Source: an uncultured Prevotella sp. | GTDB taxonomy: Bacteria; Bacteroidota; Bacteroidia; Bacteroidales; Bacteroidaceae | DNA: 64,000 nt | Reading direction: 5' to 3' | NCBI GenBank assembly: GCA_944320235.1 | Contig: CALUGQ010000003.1 | Location: forward strand, 107,870-171,869 | In this document: positions 43,131 through 51,161 of the stretch, piece after piece | How the letters are laid out: every line of letters starts with the position of its first letter | Position numbering within the stretch: the first letter of the stretch is position 1 | Notes under the pieces: generated by a model | Databases searched by the model: none | What the model was told of the DNA's origin: nothing | Seen by the model: only the letters and a program-made list of their open reading frames with translations | Program-made: the position numbers and the translations under genes

Positions 43131-43586
43131 ATGGCAGTACAGTACAGACTTTACCAGAACAACAACTCGAGGAGCAACCAGTACAAGAAGTGGTATGCCC
43201 GCGCGGTGATGATAGACACGGTAGACACCGACCGCCTGGCCGAGCAGATAGAGGCCAACTGCACCGTGAAGCGCGCCGACGTGCTGGCCGTGCTCAGCGA
43301 GCTGGTGGTGGTGATGAAGCAGGAGCTGCAGAACTCCAAGCGCGTGAAGCTCAACAGCTTCGGCTCGTTCAAGCTGGCGCTCACCACCGGCCCGGCCTCG
43401 ACGGCCAAGGAGTTCAGCGCGGCGCAGAACGTGAAGGCCGTGCGCGTGCTCTTCCAGCCCGAGCTGCGCATCGACAAGAACGGCAAGCGCACACGCACTT
43501 TCGTGGAGGGCTGCAAGGTGACGGAGCTGCCCAAGAACGACGTGGACACCGAGGCAGGCGAGGAACAGACCGAGATAACCGAATGA
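43131..43586 (+). CDS. HU-family DNA-binding protein (HU-HIG type)
   Basis: A 151-residue Bacteroidota-specific HU-like protein. The N-terminus (MAVQYRLYQNNNSRSNQYKK) is the family signature; the HU fold follows (LAEQIEANCTVKRADVLAVL, RVKLNSFGSFKLALTTGP) and the acidic C-terminus is variable. It binds and bends DNA; members often accompany mobile or surface loci. The ATG at 43131 is chosen because it begins the family signature. The smalltalk micro-protein follows directly. Confidence 0.9.
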   Translation: MAVQYRLYQNNNSRSNQYKKWYARAVMIDTVDTDRLAEQIEANCTVKRADVLAVLSELVVVMKQELQNSKRVKLNSFGSFKLALTTGPASTAKEFSAAQNVKAVRVLFQPELRIDKNGKRTRTFVEGCKVTELPKNDVDTEAGEEQTEITE

Positions 43587-43609
43587 AAGGCCAAGGGAGG
43601 AAAGCAACC

Positions 43610-43711
43610 ATGAAGAACAGCACCTGGCAGACCATAATGAAAGTGATCATAGCCGTGGCCTCGGCCATACTCGGGGCCATAGGGGCGGCGGCCACGCAGG
43701 CCTCGCTCTGA
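43610..43711 (+). CDS. Smalltalk-type micro-protein (33 residues)
   Basis: MKNSTWQTIMKVIIAVASAI, then LGAIGAAATQASL: a single hydrophobic helix of the kind annotated as 'smalltalk protein' downstream of HU-like genes in Bacteroidota. A GGGAGG sequence 9 bases upstream serves as ribosome-binding site, unusual here. An in-frame ATG at 43583 overlapping the HU stop (ATGA) would add nine residues. Probably inserts in the membrane; its role is unknown. Confidence 0.8.
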   Translation: MKNSTWQTIMKVIIAVASAILGAIGAAATQASL

Positions 43712-43740
43712 CCCGGCAGGCCCCACGGGCCGCGCACACT

Positions 43741-43794
43741 GGCCCCGCCCGGCCTCCCCGCAGGGGGCAGGGGCGGGGCCTCGCCGCCCTTTTT
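43741..43794 (+). terminator. Terminator of the HU-smalltalk operon
   Basis: A 10-bp perfect stem (GGCCCCGCCC / GGGCGGGGCC) with a GC-rich inner stem, followed by a T run at 43790-43794. Confidence 0.7.
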
Positions 43795-43830
43795 CCGCAG
43801 CCAAATGGCGCGTATGTGCGAAATTATTTG

Positions 43831-43838
43831 TAAGTTTG
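43831..43838 (+). promoter_or_regulatory. -7 box of the ruvB operon
   Basis: TAAGTTTG, a match to TAnnTTTG, 36 bases before the ruvB start. Confidence 0.55.
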
Positions 43839-43873
43839 CACCTTGATACCAAACAACCCGAGACAACAACCAC

Positions 43874-44911
43874 ATGGACGCAGACTTTGACATAAGGCAG
43901 GAACGAGTGTCGGCGGCCGAGCGCGAGTTCGAAAACGCGCTGCGCCCGCTGCGCTTCGGCGACTTCAGCGGCCAGAAGAAGGTGGTGGAGAACCTCGAGG
44001 TGTTCGTCGAGGCGGCCAAGTACCGCGGCGAACCACTCGACCACACCCTGCTGCACGGCCCGCCCGGACTGGGCAAGACCACGCTGAGCAACATCATTGC
44101 CAACGAGCTGGGCGTGGGCTTCAAGATAACCAGCGGCCCCGTGCTCGACAAGCCAGGCGACCTGGCGGGCATACTCACGTCGCTCGAAAAGAACGACGTG
44201 CTCTTCATCGACGAGATTCACCGCCTCTCGCCCGTGGTCGAGGAGTACCTCTACTCAGCCATGGAAGACTACCGCATCGACATAATGATTGACAAAGGCC
44301 CGTCGGCGCGGTCGATACAGATAGACCTCAACCCGTTCACCCTCGTGGGCGCCACCACGCGCAGCGGGCTGCTCACCGCCCCGCTCCGCGCACGCTTCGG
44401 CATAAACCTCCATCTGGAGTACTATGAGCCTGAGACGCTCTGCCGCATACTGAAGCGCTCGGCGGGCATACTGCGCGTGCCGATTGACGACGACGCGGCC
44501 ATGGAGATAGCACGCCGCAGCCGCGGCACGCCACGCATAGCCAACGCGCTGCTGCGCCGCGTGCGCGACTTCGCGCAGGTGAAGGGCAACGGCCGCATAG
44601 ACATCGACATAACCACGCTCTCGCTCTCGGCGCTCAACATCGACAGCTTCGGCCTCGACGAGACCGACAACAAGATTCTGCTGGCCATCATCGACAAGTT
44701 CAAGGGCGGCCCTGTGGGCGTGTCGACCATAGCCACCGCCATAGGCGAGGACGCAGGCACCGTGGAGGAGGTATACGAGCCGTTCCTCATCATGGAGGGC
44801 TTCATAAAGCGCACGCCGAGGGGGCGCATGGCCACCGAGCTGGCCTACCGCCACTTCGGGCGCAACCCCTACACGGGCAACATCATGCAGCAGAGCCTCT
44901 TTGACAATTAA
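43874..44911 (+). CDS. ruvB: Holliday junction branch-migration helicase RuvB
   Basis: A 345-residue AAA+ motor of the RuvABC resolvasome. [20 protein letters not shown] is the family start; Walker [12 protein letters not shown], Walker [11 protein letters not shown], sensor GATTRSGLL and the C-terminal winged-helix domain ([20 protein letters not shown]) are all present. Full length. First gene of a run with coaD and ybeY. Confidence 0.97.
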   Translation: MDADFDIRQERVSAAEREFENALRPLRFGDFSGQKKVVENLEVFVEAAKYRGEPLDHTLLHGPPGLGKTTLSNIIANELGVGFKITSGPVLDKPGDLAGILTSLEKNDVLFIDEIHRLSPVVEEYLYSAMEDYRIDIMIDKGPSARSIQIDLNPFTLVGATTRSGLLTAPLRARFGINLHLEYYEPETLCRILKRSAGILRVPIDDDAAMEIARRSRGTPRIANALLRRVRDFAQVKGNGRIDIDITTLSLSALNIDSFGLDETDNKILLAIIDKFKGGPVGVSTIATAIGEDAGTVEEVYEPFLIMEGFIKRTPRGRMATELAYRHFGRNPYTGNIMQQSLFDN

Positions 44912-45019
44912 GAATTAAGAAGTAAGAATTAAGAAAATATGCATGGTGGCAGGGCGGGGCCCGCATATTCCCAGTTCTCCCAGCTCTCCCATTGCTCCCA
45001 TAACTCCCATCAAGAAAAA
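44912..45019. repeat. Composite linker repeat between ruvB and coaD
   Basis: A GAATTAAGAAGTAAGAATTA array after the stop; a hairpin with AATATGC / GCATATT arms around a GC-rich loop; then a CCCAGTTCTCCCAGCTCTCC-type array (44969-45010) up to 9 bases before the ATG. Confidence 0.8.
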
Positions 45020-45466
45020 ATGAAAACCGGCATCTTCGTGGGCAGCTTCGACCCATACACCACAGGCCACGACGCCATAGTGCGCCGCGCGCTGCCGCTG
45101 TTCGACCGCATAGTCATCGGCGTGGGCGTCAACGAGCGCAAGCGCTATATGTTCAGCGCAGAGGTGCGGACAGGGCGCATAGCAGCCCTCTACGCCTCAG
45201 AGCCGCGCGTGGCGGTGAAAGCCTACAACGACCTCACGGTCGACTTTGCGCGCCGCGAGGGGGCGCAGTTCATCATCAAGGGCGTGCGCAGCATTAAGGA
45301 CTTTGAGTACGAGCGCGAGCAGGCCGACATCAACCGCAAGATAGGCGGCCTCGACACGGTGCTCTTCTACGCCGAGCCACAGTTTGAGAGCGTGTCGTCG
45401 AGCATGGTGCGCGAGCTGATGCACTTCGGCAAGGACGCAAGCGAGTTCCTCCCAGCACTCCCATAA
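45020..45466 (+). CDS. coaD: Phosphopantetheine adenylyltransferase
   Basis: A 148-residue enzyme of coenzyme A synthesis (4'-phosphopantetheine + ATP to dephospho-CoA). GSFDPYTTGH holds the nucleotidyltransferase (T/H)xGH motif; KGVRSIKDFEYEREQADINR and SVSSSMVREL are conserved blocks. The ATG at 45020 begins the family sequence; an upstream in-frame ATG at 44939 would only encode repeat-derived Ser/His/Gln residues. The last residues (LPALP) and stop codon are encoded by a CTCCCA array. Confidence 0.95.
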   Translation: MKTGIFVGSFDPYTTGHDAIVRRALPLFDRIVIGVGVNERKRYMFSAEVRTGRIAALYASEPRVAVKAYNDLTVDFARREGAQFIIKGVRSIKDFEYEREQADINRKIGGLDTVLFYAEPQFESVSSSMVRELMHFGKDASEFLPALP

Positions 45467-45493
45467 CTCCCAGCACTCCCATAACTCCCATAA
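45448..45493. repeat. CTCCCA array spanning the coaD stop codon
   Basis: Copies of CTCCCAGCA and CTCCCATAA alternate (a 9-base unit) from within the coaD C-terminus into the coaD-ybeY spacer. The TAA stop of coaD is part of the first CTCCCATAA copy. Confidence 0.8.
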
Positions 45494-45514
45494 AATCTTA
45501 AAGAAAAAACCGTC

Positions 45515-45940
45515 ATGATTACCTACAGCACCGACGGCGTGAGGATGCCGTCGATAAGGAAGCGCGAGACCACGGCGTGGATAAAGGCCGTGGCCGCAGA
45601 GTATGGCCGCCGCGTGGGCGAGGTGGGCTACATGTTCGTGAGCGACGAGAAGATACTCGAAGTCAACCGCGAGTACCTCGGCCACGACTACTACACCGAC
45701 ATCATCACCTTCGACTACGACGAGGGCGACCGCATCAACGGCGACATAGTGATAAGCCTCGACACCGTGCGCTCCAACGCCGCGCTGTTCGGCAAGGAAT
45801 ACCAGGACGAGCTGCACCGCGTGATCATCCACGGCATACTCCACCTCTGCGGCATCAACGACAAAGGCCCGGGCGAGCGCGAGCAGATGGAAGCCGCCGA
45901 GAACCGCGCCCTGGACATGCTCGCCGGCATGGCCGGCTGA
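45515..45940 (+). CDS. ybeY: rRNA maturation endoribonuclease YbeY
   Basis: A 141-residue metal-dependent RNase involved in 16S rRNA 3'-end processing and ribosome quality control. The metal motif is HGILHLCGINDKG; the third histidine of the E. coli HGxLHLxGYDH motif is not at its usual place. YTDIITFDYDEGDRINGDIV is the other conserved block. Last gene of the ruvB-coaD-ybeY run. Confidence 0.92.
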   Translation: MITYSTDGVRMPSIRKRETTAWIKAVAAEYGRRVGEVGYMFVSDEKILEVNREYLGHDYYTDIITFDYDEGDRINGDIVISLDTVRSNAALFGKEYQDELHRVIIHGILHLCGINDKGPGEREQMEAAENRALDMLAGMAG

Positions 45941-46051
45941 CGGGCGCACAGGCTTCATCTTCTTCTGCGGCACCGCCAAATGCCGCGGGGGCAGTGGCGC
46001 GCCAAGCCCGCACGGGCTTGTGACTTGCTGGCCCTGGCCTGCAAGGATGCA

Positions 46052-46090
46052 AAAGCGCCGCGACGGAACCGAAATCCGTCGCGGCGCTTT
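46052..46090. terminator. Bidirectional terminator between ybeY and infB
   Basis: A 16-bp perfect stem (AAAGCGCCGCGACGGA and its complement) with a 7-base loop, AAA on one side and TTT on the other, placed between convergent genes. Confidence 0.8.
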
Positions 46091-46118
46091 ATGATTCTTG
46101 GCCCTTGATTCTTGGTTG

Positions 46119-48890
46119 TCAGAGTTTCTGCTCCACCTCTATCTCGGTGTAGGTCTCGATGATGTCGCCCTGCTGTATGTCGTTGAAGTTGACGAGGCTG
46201 AGGCCGCACTCCAGTCCGGCGGCCACTTCCTTGGCGTCGTCCTTGTAGCGCTTCAGGGCGTTGATGTCGCCGGTGTGTATCACGATGCCGTCGCGCACCA
46301 CGCGGGCCTTGTCCTTGGCGTGCACCTTGCCCTCGGTGACGAGCGCGCCGGCCACGGTGCCCACCTTGGATATCTTGTAGACCTCGCGCACCTCCACCTG
46401 TCCGGTGGTAATTTCCTTCTTCACCTTGTCGAGCATGCCGACCATGGCCGAGCGTATGTCCTCTATGGCGTCGTAGATGATGGAGTAGGTGTTTATCTCC
46501 ACGCCTTCGCGCTCGGCGAGCTTGCGGGCGGCTGCCGACGGGCGCACCTGGAAGCCCACGATGATGGCGTCGGATGCGTCGGCCAGGGTCACGTCGTTCT
46601 CCGAGATCTGGCCCACGGCCTTGTGGATGACGTTGACCTGTATCTTCTCCGTTGAGAGCTTGATGAACGAGTCGCTCAGCGCCTCTACGCTGCCGTCGGT
46701 GTCGCCCTTTACGATGAGGTTCAGCTCCTTGAACGAGCCGAGGGCTATGCGGTGGCTGATGTCGGCCAGCGTGAGGCGTGTCTGCGTGCGCAGGCCCTGC
46801 TCGCGCTGCAGCTGTTCGCGCTTGGAGGCTATCTCGCGCGCCTCCTGCTCGGTGTCCATCACGTGGAAGGCGTCGCCTGCGGTGGGCGCGCCGTTGAGCC
46901 CGAGGATGATGGCCGGCTCAGACGGGCCTGCCTTCTCCATGCGCTGGTTGCGCTCGTTGAACATGGCCTTGATGCGGCCGTAGTGCGTCCCGGCAAGCAC
47001 GATGTCGCCCACGCGGAGCGTGCCGTTGGAGACGAGCACCGTGGAGACGTAGCCGCGGCCCTTGTCGAGCGACGACTCGATGATGGAGCCTGCGGCGCGG
47101 CGGTTGGGGTTGGCCTTGAGGTCGAGCATCTCGGCCTCGAGCAGCACTTTCTCGAGCAGCTCGTCCACGCCGATGCCTTTCTTGGCCGATATCTCCTGGC
47201 ACTGGTACTTGCCGCCCCACTCCTCGACCAAGAGGTTCATGTTGGCCAGGTCCTCGCGTATCTTGTCGGGGTTGGCTCCCGGCTTGTCTATCTTGTTGAT
47301 GGCGAACACCATCGGCACGTTGGCCGCCTGTGCGTGTGCTATGGCCTCCTTGGTGGTGGGCATGACGCTGTCGTCGGCGGCGATGATGATGATGGCGATG
47401 TCGGTGACCTGCGCTCCGCGGGCACGCATGGCGGTGAACGCCTCGTGGCCCGGGGTGTCGAGGAAGGTTATCTTGCGGCCGTCGGCCAGCGTCACGTTGT
47501 ACGCTCCGATGTGCTGCGTGATGCCTCCTGCCTCGCCGGCTATGACGTTGGTGTTGCGGATGTGGTCGAGCAGCGAGGTCTTGCCGTGGTCGACGTGGCC
47601 CATGACGGTGACGATGGGCGCGCGCGGCACGAGGTCGTTCTCGTCGTCCTCCTCCTCGCTGACGGCGGCGCTCACCTCTGCGCTCACGTACTCGGTCTTG
47701 AAGCCGAACTCCTCGGCCACGAGGTTGATGGTCTCGGCGTCGAGGCGCTGGTTGATGGATACCATGATGCCGATGCTCATGCAGGTGCCGATGACCTTGT
47801 TGACCGGCACGTTCATCATGGTGGCCAGCTCGCTCACGGTGACGAACTCGGTGAGCTTGAGCGTCTTGCTGCCTGCCTGCTCTTCGAGCCTCTCCTCGTT
47901 GAGGCGTTCCTGCACGGCGTCGCGCTTCTCGCGGCGGTACTTGGCTCCTTTCTTGTTCTGGTTCTTGCTCGTGAGGCGTGCCAGGGTCTCCTTTACCTGG
48001 CGTGCCACGTCCTCCTCGCTCACTTCCATGGGCTTGTGTGCGGGGCGGTTCTTGCCTTTCTTGCCCTTGCCTGGGGCGGCTTGCTGTTGCGGGGCTTGCT
48101 GCGGGGCTTGCCCGCCTTTCTTCTTCTTGCCGCCCCCGTTCTGGCCCTGGCTTGCGGCGGCCTCGATGTCAACGCGCTCCTTGCCTATGCGCACGCGTTT
48201 CTTGCGCTCGCCTCCCTGGTGCTGTGCGGCGGCCTTTTCCTCGCGCTCCTTGCGCCGCTCCTCCTTCGACTTTTTCTTTGGGCGGGTGCTCTGGTTGATG
48301 GCGTCGAGGTCAATCTTGCCTACGACGTTGAGCTTCGGCGCCAGCCGCTCCTCGGTCTTCAGGGTGAATATCTTTGGCTCCCCGCCTGCCTGGGGCTGAG
48401 GCTGGGGCTGAGGCTGAGTCTCAGGCTGCGGCTCTGGCTTGGCCGGCTGTGGCTTGGCGGCCGGTTCCTGTGCCGGCTCGGGTTGCTGCGGCTGTGGCTG
48501 TGCCGGCTGTTGTGGCTCTTGCGCCTTCACGGGCTTCGGCTCGGCGGGCTTCGGCTCTGCTGCGGGCTTCCTGCCCACGCTGCCGAGGTCTATCTTGCCC
48601 AGCGGCTTGAATTTCTGCCGCTGCCCGAGCAGGTCCTCGGCCTTGGTGGACTTCTTCTCGGCTTTCTTCTCCTTTGTCTTCTTCGCGAAGATTTTCTCGG
48701 CCTCGTTCTTTATGTCCTTGTCGCCCTTGAAGGCGCTCACCAGTGCCTGGTACTGTTCGTCGGAGATCTTGGTGTTGACGTTGGCGTCGTCCTTGATCTC
48801 GCCGAGGCTCTTCTTGTTCTTGAGGAACTCTACAGCCGTTTGCAAGCCTATGTTCAGTTCTGTCAATACTTTGTTTAATCTGATGCTCAT
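46119..48890 (-). CDS. infB: Translation initiation factor IF-2
   Basis: A 923-residue GTPase that places initiator tRNA on the ribosome. N-terminal helical domain ([20 protein letters not shown]); a long, low-complexity Pro/Gln/Lys/Ala linker (about residues 125-300); second N-domain; the G domain from about residue 430 with [18 protein letters not shown] and NKID; C-terminal domains ending in [20 protein letters not shown]. Last gene of rimP-nusA-infB. Confidence 0.97.
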   Translation of the reverse strand: MSIRLNKVLTELNIGLQTAVEFLKNKKSLGEIKDDANVNTKISDEQYQALVSAFKGDKDIKNEAEKIFAKKTKEKKAEKKSTKAEDLLGQRQKFKPLGKIDLGSVGRKPAAEPKPAEPKPVKAQEPQQPAQPQPQQPEPAQEPAAKPQPAKPEPQPETQPQPQPQPQAGGEPKIFTLKTEERLAPKLNVVGKIDLDAINQSTRPKKKSKEERRKEREEKAAAQHQGGERKKRVRIGKERVDIEAAASQGQNGGGKKKKGGQAPQQAPQQQAAPGKGKKGKNRPAHKPMEVSEEDVARQVKETLARLTSKNQNKKGAKYRREKRDAVQERLNEERLEEQAGSKTLKLTEFVTVSELATMMNVPVNKVIGTCMSIGIMVSINQRLDAETINLVAEEFGFKTEYVSAEVSAAVSEEEDDENDLVPRAPIVTVMGHVDHGKTSLLDHIRNTNVIAGEAGGITQHIGAYNVTLADGRKITFLDTPGHEAFTAMRARGAQVTDIAIIIIAADDSVMPTTKEAIAHAQAANVPMVFAINKIDKPGANPDKIREDLANMNLLVEEWGGKYQCQEISAKKGIGVDELLEKVLLEAEMLDLKANPNRRAAGSIIESSLDKGRGYVSTVLVSNGTLRVGDIVLAGTHYGRIKAMFNERNQRMEKAGPSEPAIILGLNGAPTAGDAFHVMDTEQEAREIASKREQLQREQGLRTQTRLTLADISHRIALGSFKELNLIVKGDTDGSVEALSDSFIKLSTEKIQVNVIHKAVGQISENDVTLADASDAIIVGFQVRPSAAARKLAEREGVEINTYSIIYDAIEDIRSAMVGMLDKVKKEITTGQVEVREVYKISKVGTVAGALVTEGKVHAKDKARVVRDGIVIHTGDINALKRYKDDAKEVAAGLECGLSLVNFNDIQQGDIIETYTEIEVEQKL

Positions 48891-49053
48891 ATAAAGTTAT
48901 TTTCTTCTTGTTCTACAATCCACAACGCATCGTCACCGAGGCCGCCCGCGCTGCTGTGCGCCTGCGGCTGCCGGCCCCATGGTCATGAGCGTCATGAAAG
49001 CATGAACATTCGTCCGGCTAAGGCCCGTGTTTCGTCTTGTCGCTGCCGCCTGT

Positions 49054-49146
49054 GCCGTTTCGGGGGGCGTTGCGGGCCGTTTCGCGCCCCCGTCCGGGCC
49101 GTTTCGCGGCGCGTGGCGGCCCGTTTTGCAACTTGCTGGCTCTGAG
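49054..49146. repeat. 22-bp-unit GC repeat, copy 6, inside the rimP-nusA-infB operon
   Basis: Units 49074-49095, 49096-49117 and a third (GGCCCGTTTTGC, 49118 on) running into TTGCAACTTGCTGGC. It occupies the nusA-infB spacer (48891-49161), where no other feature is seen. Confidence 0.7.
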
Positions 49147-49161
49147 CGCGTCCGTGCGCGC

Positions 49162-50424
49162 TTAGTTCTCGAACTCGGCGCGGAGCACGCGGAGCACGTG
49201 GTCGACGGTCTCTTCCTCGAGGTCGGCTTTCTCGATGAGCATCTCCCTCGGGGCGTTGAGCACGGCCTTGGCCGTGTCGAGTCCTATGGCCTTGATGGCG
49301 TCGATGACCCACTGGTCAATCTCGTCGGCGAACTCGTCGAGGTAGATGTCCTCGTCGGCCTCGCTGTCGCTCACCACGCGGAACACGTCGATGGTGAAGC
49401 CCGTGAGCATGCTGGCCAGCTTGATGTTCATGCCGCCGCGGCCGATGGCCAGCGACACCTCCTCGGGCTGCAGGTACACCTCGGCCTTGTGGTTCTCCTC
49501 GTCGAGCGTGATGCTCGACACCTTGGCGGGGCTGAGGGCGCGCTGTATGAAGAGCTGCGTGTTGCTCGAGTAGTTGATGACGTCGATGTTCTCGTTGCAC
49601 AGCTCGCGCACTATGCCGTGCACGCGGCTGCCCTTCACGCCGACGCAGGCCCCCACGGGGTCTATGCGCTCGTCGTAGCTCTCGACGGCCACCTTGGCCC
49701 TCTCGCCGGGCATGCGCGCCACGCGCTGTATGGTGATGAGGCCGTCGGCTATCTCGGGCACCTCGGCCTCGAGCAGCCTTTCGAGGAAGGTGGGGCTGGT
49801 GCGGCTGAGGATGATGCGCGGGTTGTTGTTCTCGTTGTCCACGCGCAGCACCACGGCGCGCACGGTCTCGCCCTTGTGGTACGAGTCGGCGGGTATCTGC
49901 TCGCCCTTGGGCAGGTGGAGCTCGTTGCCCTCGTCGTCGATGAGCAGCACCTCGCGGCGCCACATCTGGTACACCTCGCCGCTGACGATGGTGCCCACCT
50001 TGTCCTTGTACTTGTTGTAGAGCGAGTCGTGCTCCAGCTCGAGTATCTTCGAGGCCAGCGTCTGGCGCAGGTTGAGGATGGCGCGGCGGCCGAACTTGCT
50101 GAAGTTCACCTCCTCGCTCACTTCCTCGCCCACCTCGTAGTCGGGCTCTATCTTCTGCGCGTCGGAGAGCGATATCTGCTTGTTCTCGTCCTGCACCTCG
50201 CCGTCGGCCACGACGACGCGGTTGCGGTGTATCTCGAAGTCGCCCTTGTCGGGGTTCACTATCACGTCGAAGTTCTCGTCGCTGCCGAAGAGCTTCGCGA
50301 TGACGTTGCGGAAGCTCTCCTCGAGCACGCTCACGAGCGTCGTGCGGTCGATGTTCTTCGTCTCCTTGAACTCCTGGAAGGTCTCTATCATGCTCGGACC
50401 CTTTTCTTCTTTCTTTGCTGCCAT
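49162..50424 (-). CDS. nusA: Transcription termination/antitermination factor NusA
   Basis: A 420-residue RNA-polymerase-binding factor. N-terminal domain (IETFQEFKETKNIDRTTLVS), an S1 domain (VGTIVSGEVYQMWRREVLLI), and two KH domains (GACVGVKGSRVHGIVRELCN; LAIGRGGMNIKLASMLTG). It lacks the C-terminal acidic repeats of E. coli NusA, as usual for this phylum. It starts 4 bases after the rimP stop. Confidence 0.96.
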   Translation of the reverse strand: MAAKKEEKGPSMIETFQEFKETKNIDRTTLVSVLEESFRNVIAKLFGSDENFDVIVNPDKGDFEIHRNRVVVADGEVQDENKQISLSDAQKIEPDYEVGEEVSEEVNFSKFGRRAILNLRQTLASKILELEHDSLYNKYKDKVGTIVSGEVYQMWRREVLLIDDEGNELHLPKGEQIPADSYHKGETVRAVVLRVDNENNNPRIILSRTSPTFLERLLEAEVPEIADGLITIQRVARMPGERAKVAVESYDERIDPVGACVGVKGSRVHGIVRELCNENIDVINYSSNTQLFIQRALSPAKVSSITLDEENHKAEVYLQPEEVSLAIGRGGMNIKLASMLTGFTIDVFRVVSDSEADEDIYLDEFADEIDQWVIDAIKAIGLDTAKAVLNAPREMLIEKADLEEETVDHVLRVLRAEFEN

Positions 50425-50428
50425 AGCT

Positions 50429-50896
50429 TTATTTGAAACTTAGTAGGTATTTTGTATATTTCACGCTGTCCATGCTGAAGGCCATGTCGACGTCGGCCAT
50501 GACGGGGCGCTTCTTGCCCTCCTGGCGCTGCTTCTCCTTTACCGTCACGGTGAAGTCGCGCCCGTCGACGCTCTTGAGCACGCCGTGCACCTTCTTGCCC
50601 TCGGCGGTGAGCACCTCCACCTCCTTGCCCACGTGGATGGCGTACTGCTGGGCCACCTTGAAGGGCTGGCCTATGCCGGCCGAGCCTACCTCGAGCTCGT
50701 AGTCGCCGAGCTCGTCGCCGAGCTTCTCCTGCAGGTGGCGGCTCAGCTCGGCGCAGTCCTCAATCCACACCCCGTCGGCGTGGTCTATCTCCACCACGAT
50801 GCGGTTGTCCGGTTCCATGCACACGTCCACGAGGAAATACTCGTTGCCTTGCAACCACTCCTCGACGATTGTCTTGATTACGTTCTTGTCGATCAT
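50429..50896 (-). CDS. rimP: Ribosome maturation factor RimP
   Basis: A 155-residue protein needed for 30S subunit assembly. Conserved blocks: VDCAELSRHL-type (here IEDCAELSRHLQEKLGD), ELEVGSAGIGQPFKV (consensus LEVSSPG) and a C-terminal SH3-like domain (EVLTAEGKKVHGVLKSVDGR). First gene of the operon with nusA and infB. Confidence 0.94.
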   Translation of the reverse strand: MIDKNVIKTIVEEWLQGNEYFLVDVCMEPDNRIVVEIDHADGVWIEDCAELSRHLQEKLGDELGDYELEVGSAGIGQPFKVAQQYAIHVGKEVEVLTAEGKKVHGVLKSVDGRDFTVTVKEKQRQEGKKRPVMADVDMAFSMDSVKYTKYLLSFK

Positions 50897-50917
50897 AAAG
50901 TCGTGTTATTAAAATAA

Positions 50918-50947
50918 AATGAGGAGCTTTCGGAGAAGCCCCTCATT
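50918..50947 (-). promoter_or_regulatory. Terminator-like hairpin in the rimP-nusA-infB leader
   Basis: Read on the minus strand: a 12-bp stem (AATGAGGGGCTT / AAGCTCCTCATT, one G-U pair) with a 6-base loop, directly followed by TTATTTTAAT. It would form within the first nucleotides of the transcript from the promoter at 50961-50968, before rimP. Candidate attenuator or 5' stabilising hairpin. Confidence 0.6.
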
Positions 50948-50960
50948 CCACTGAACGCTG

Positions 50961-50968
50961 CAAAGGTA
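50961..50968 (-). promoter_or_regulatory. -7 box of the rimP-nusA-infB operon
   Basis: Minus strand TACCTTTG, with CTTG (one mismatch to TTTG) 20 bases upstream at 50992-50989. Confidence 0.6.
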
Positions 50969-51161
50969 CGAACATTTTCGCTCATATGCAAGCGTTTGGG
51001 CGGAAAATGTGCAAGTTTTCCCTTTATTTATCCTTTTTGTAACATGGCGGCAGCCGTTTTTGCCCGCGGCCCGCGGCGTTGGGGCATGGGCGCACCGGCC
51101 ACTCCGCCTCCCCCTTTCCCGGGGCCATGCAAGCCTGTGTGGCGCCTCCTCCCCCGTGCCC

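Noticed and set aside
46752-48878. 708-codon plus-strand open frame opposite infB
   Set aside because: A reverse-complement shadow of infB; no signal peptide, no domain and an unnatural Leu/Val/Gly/Ala/His composition.
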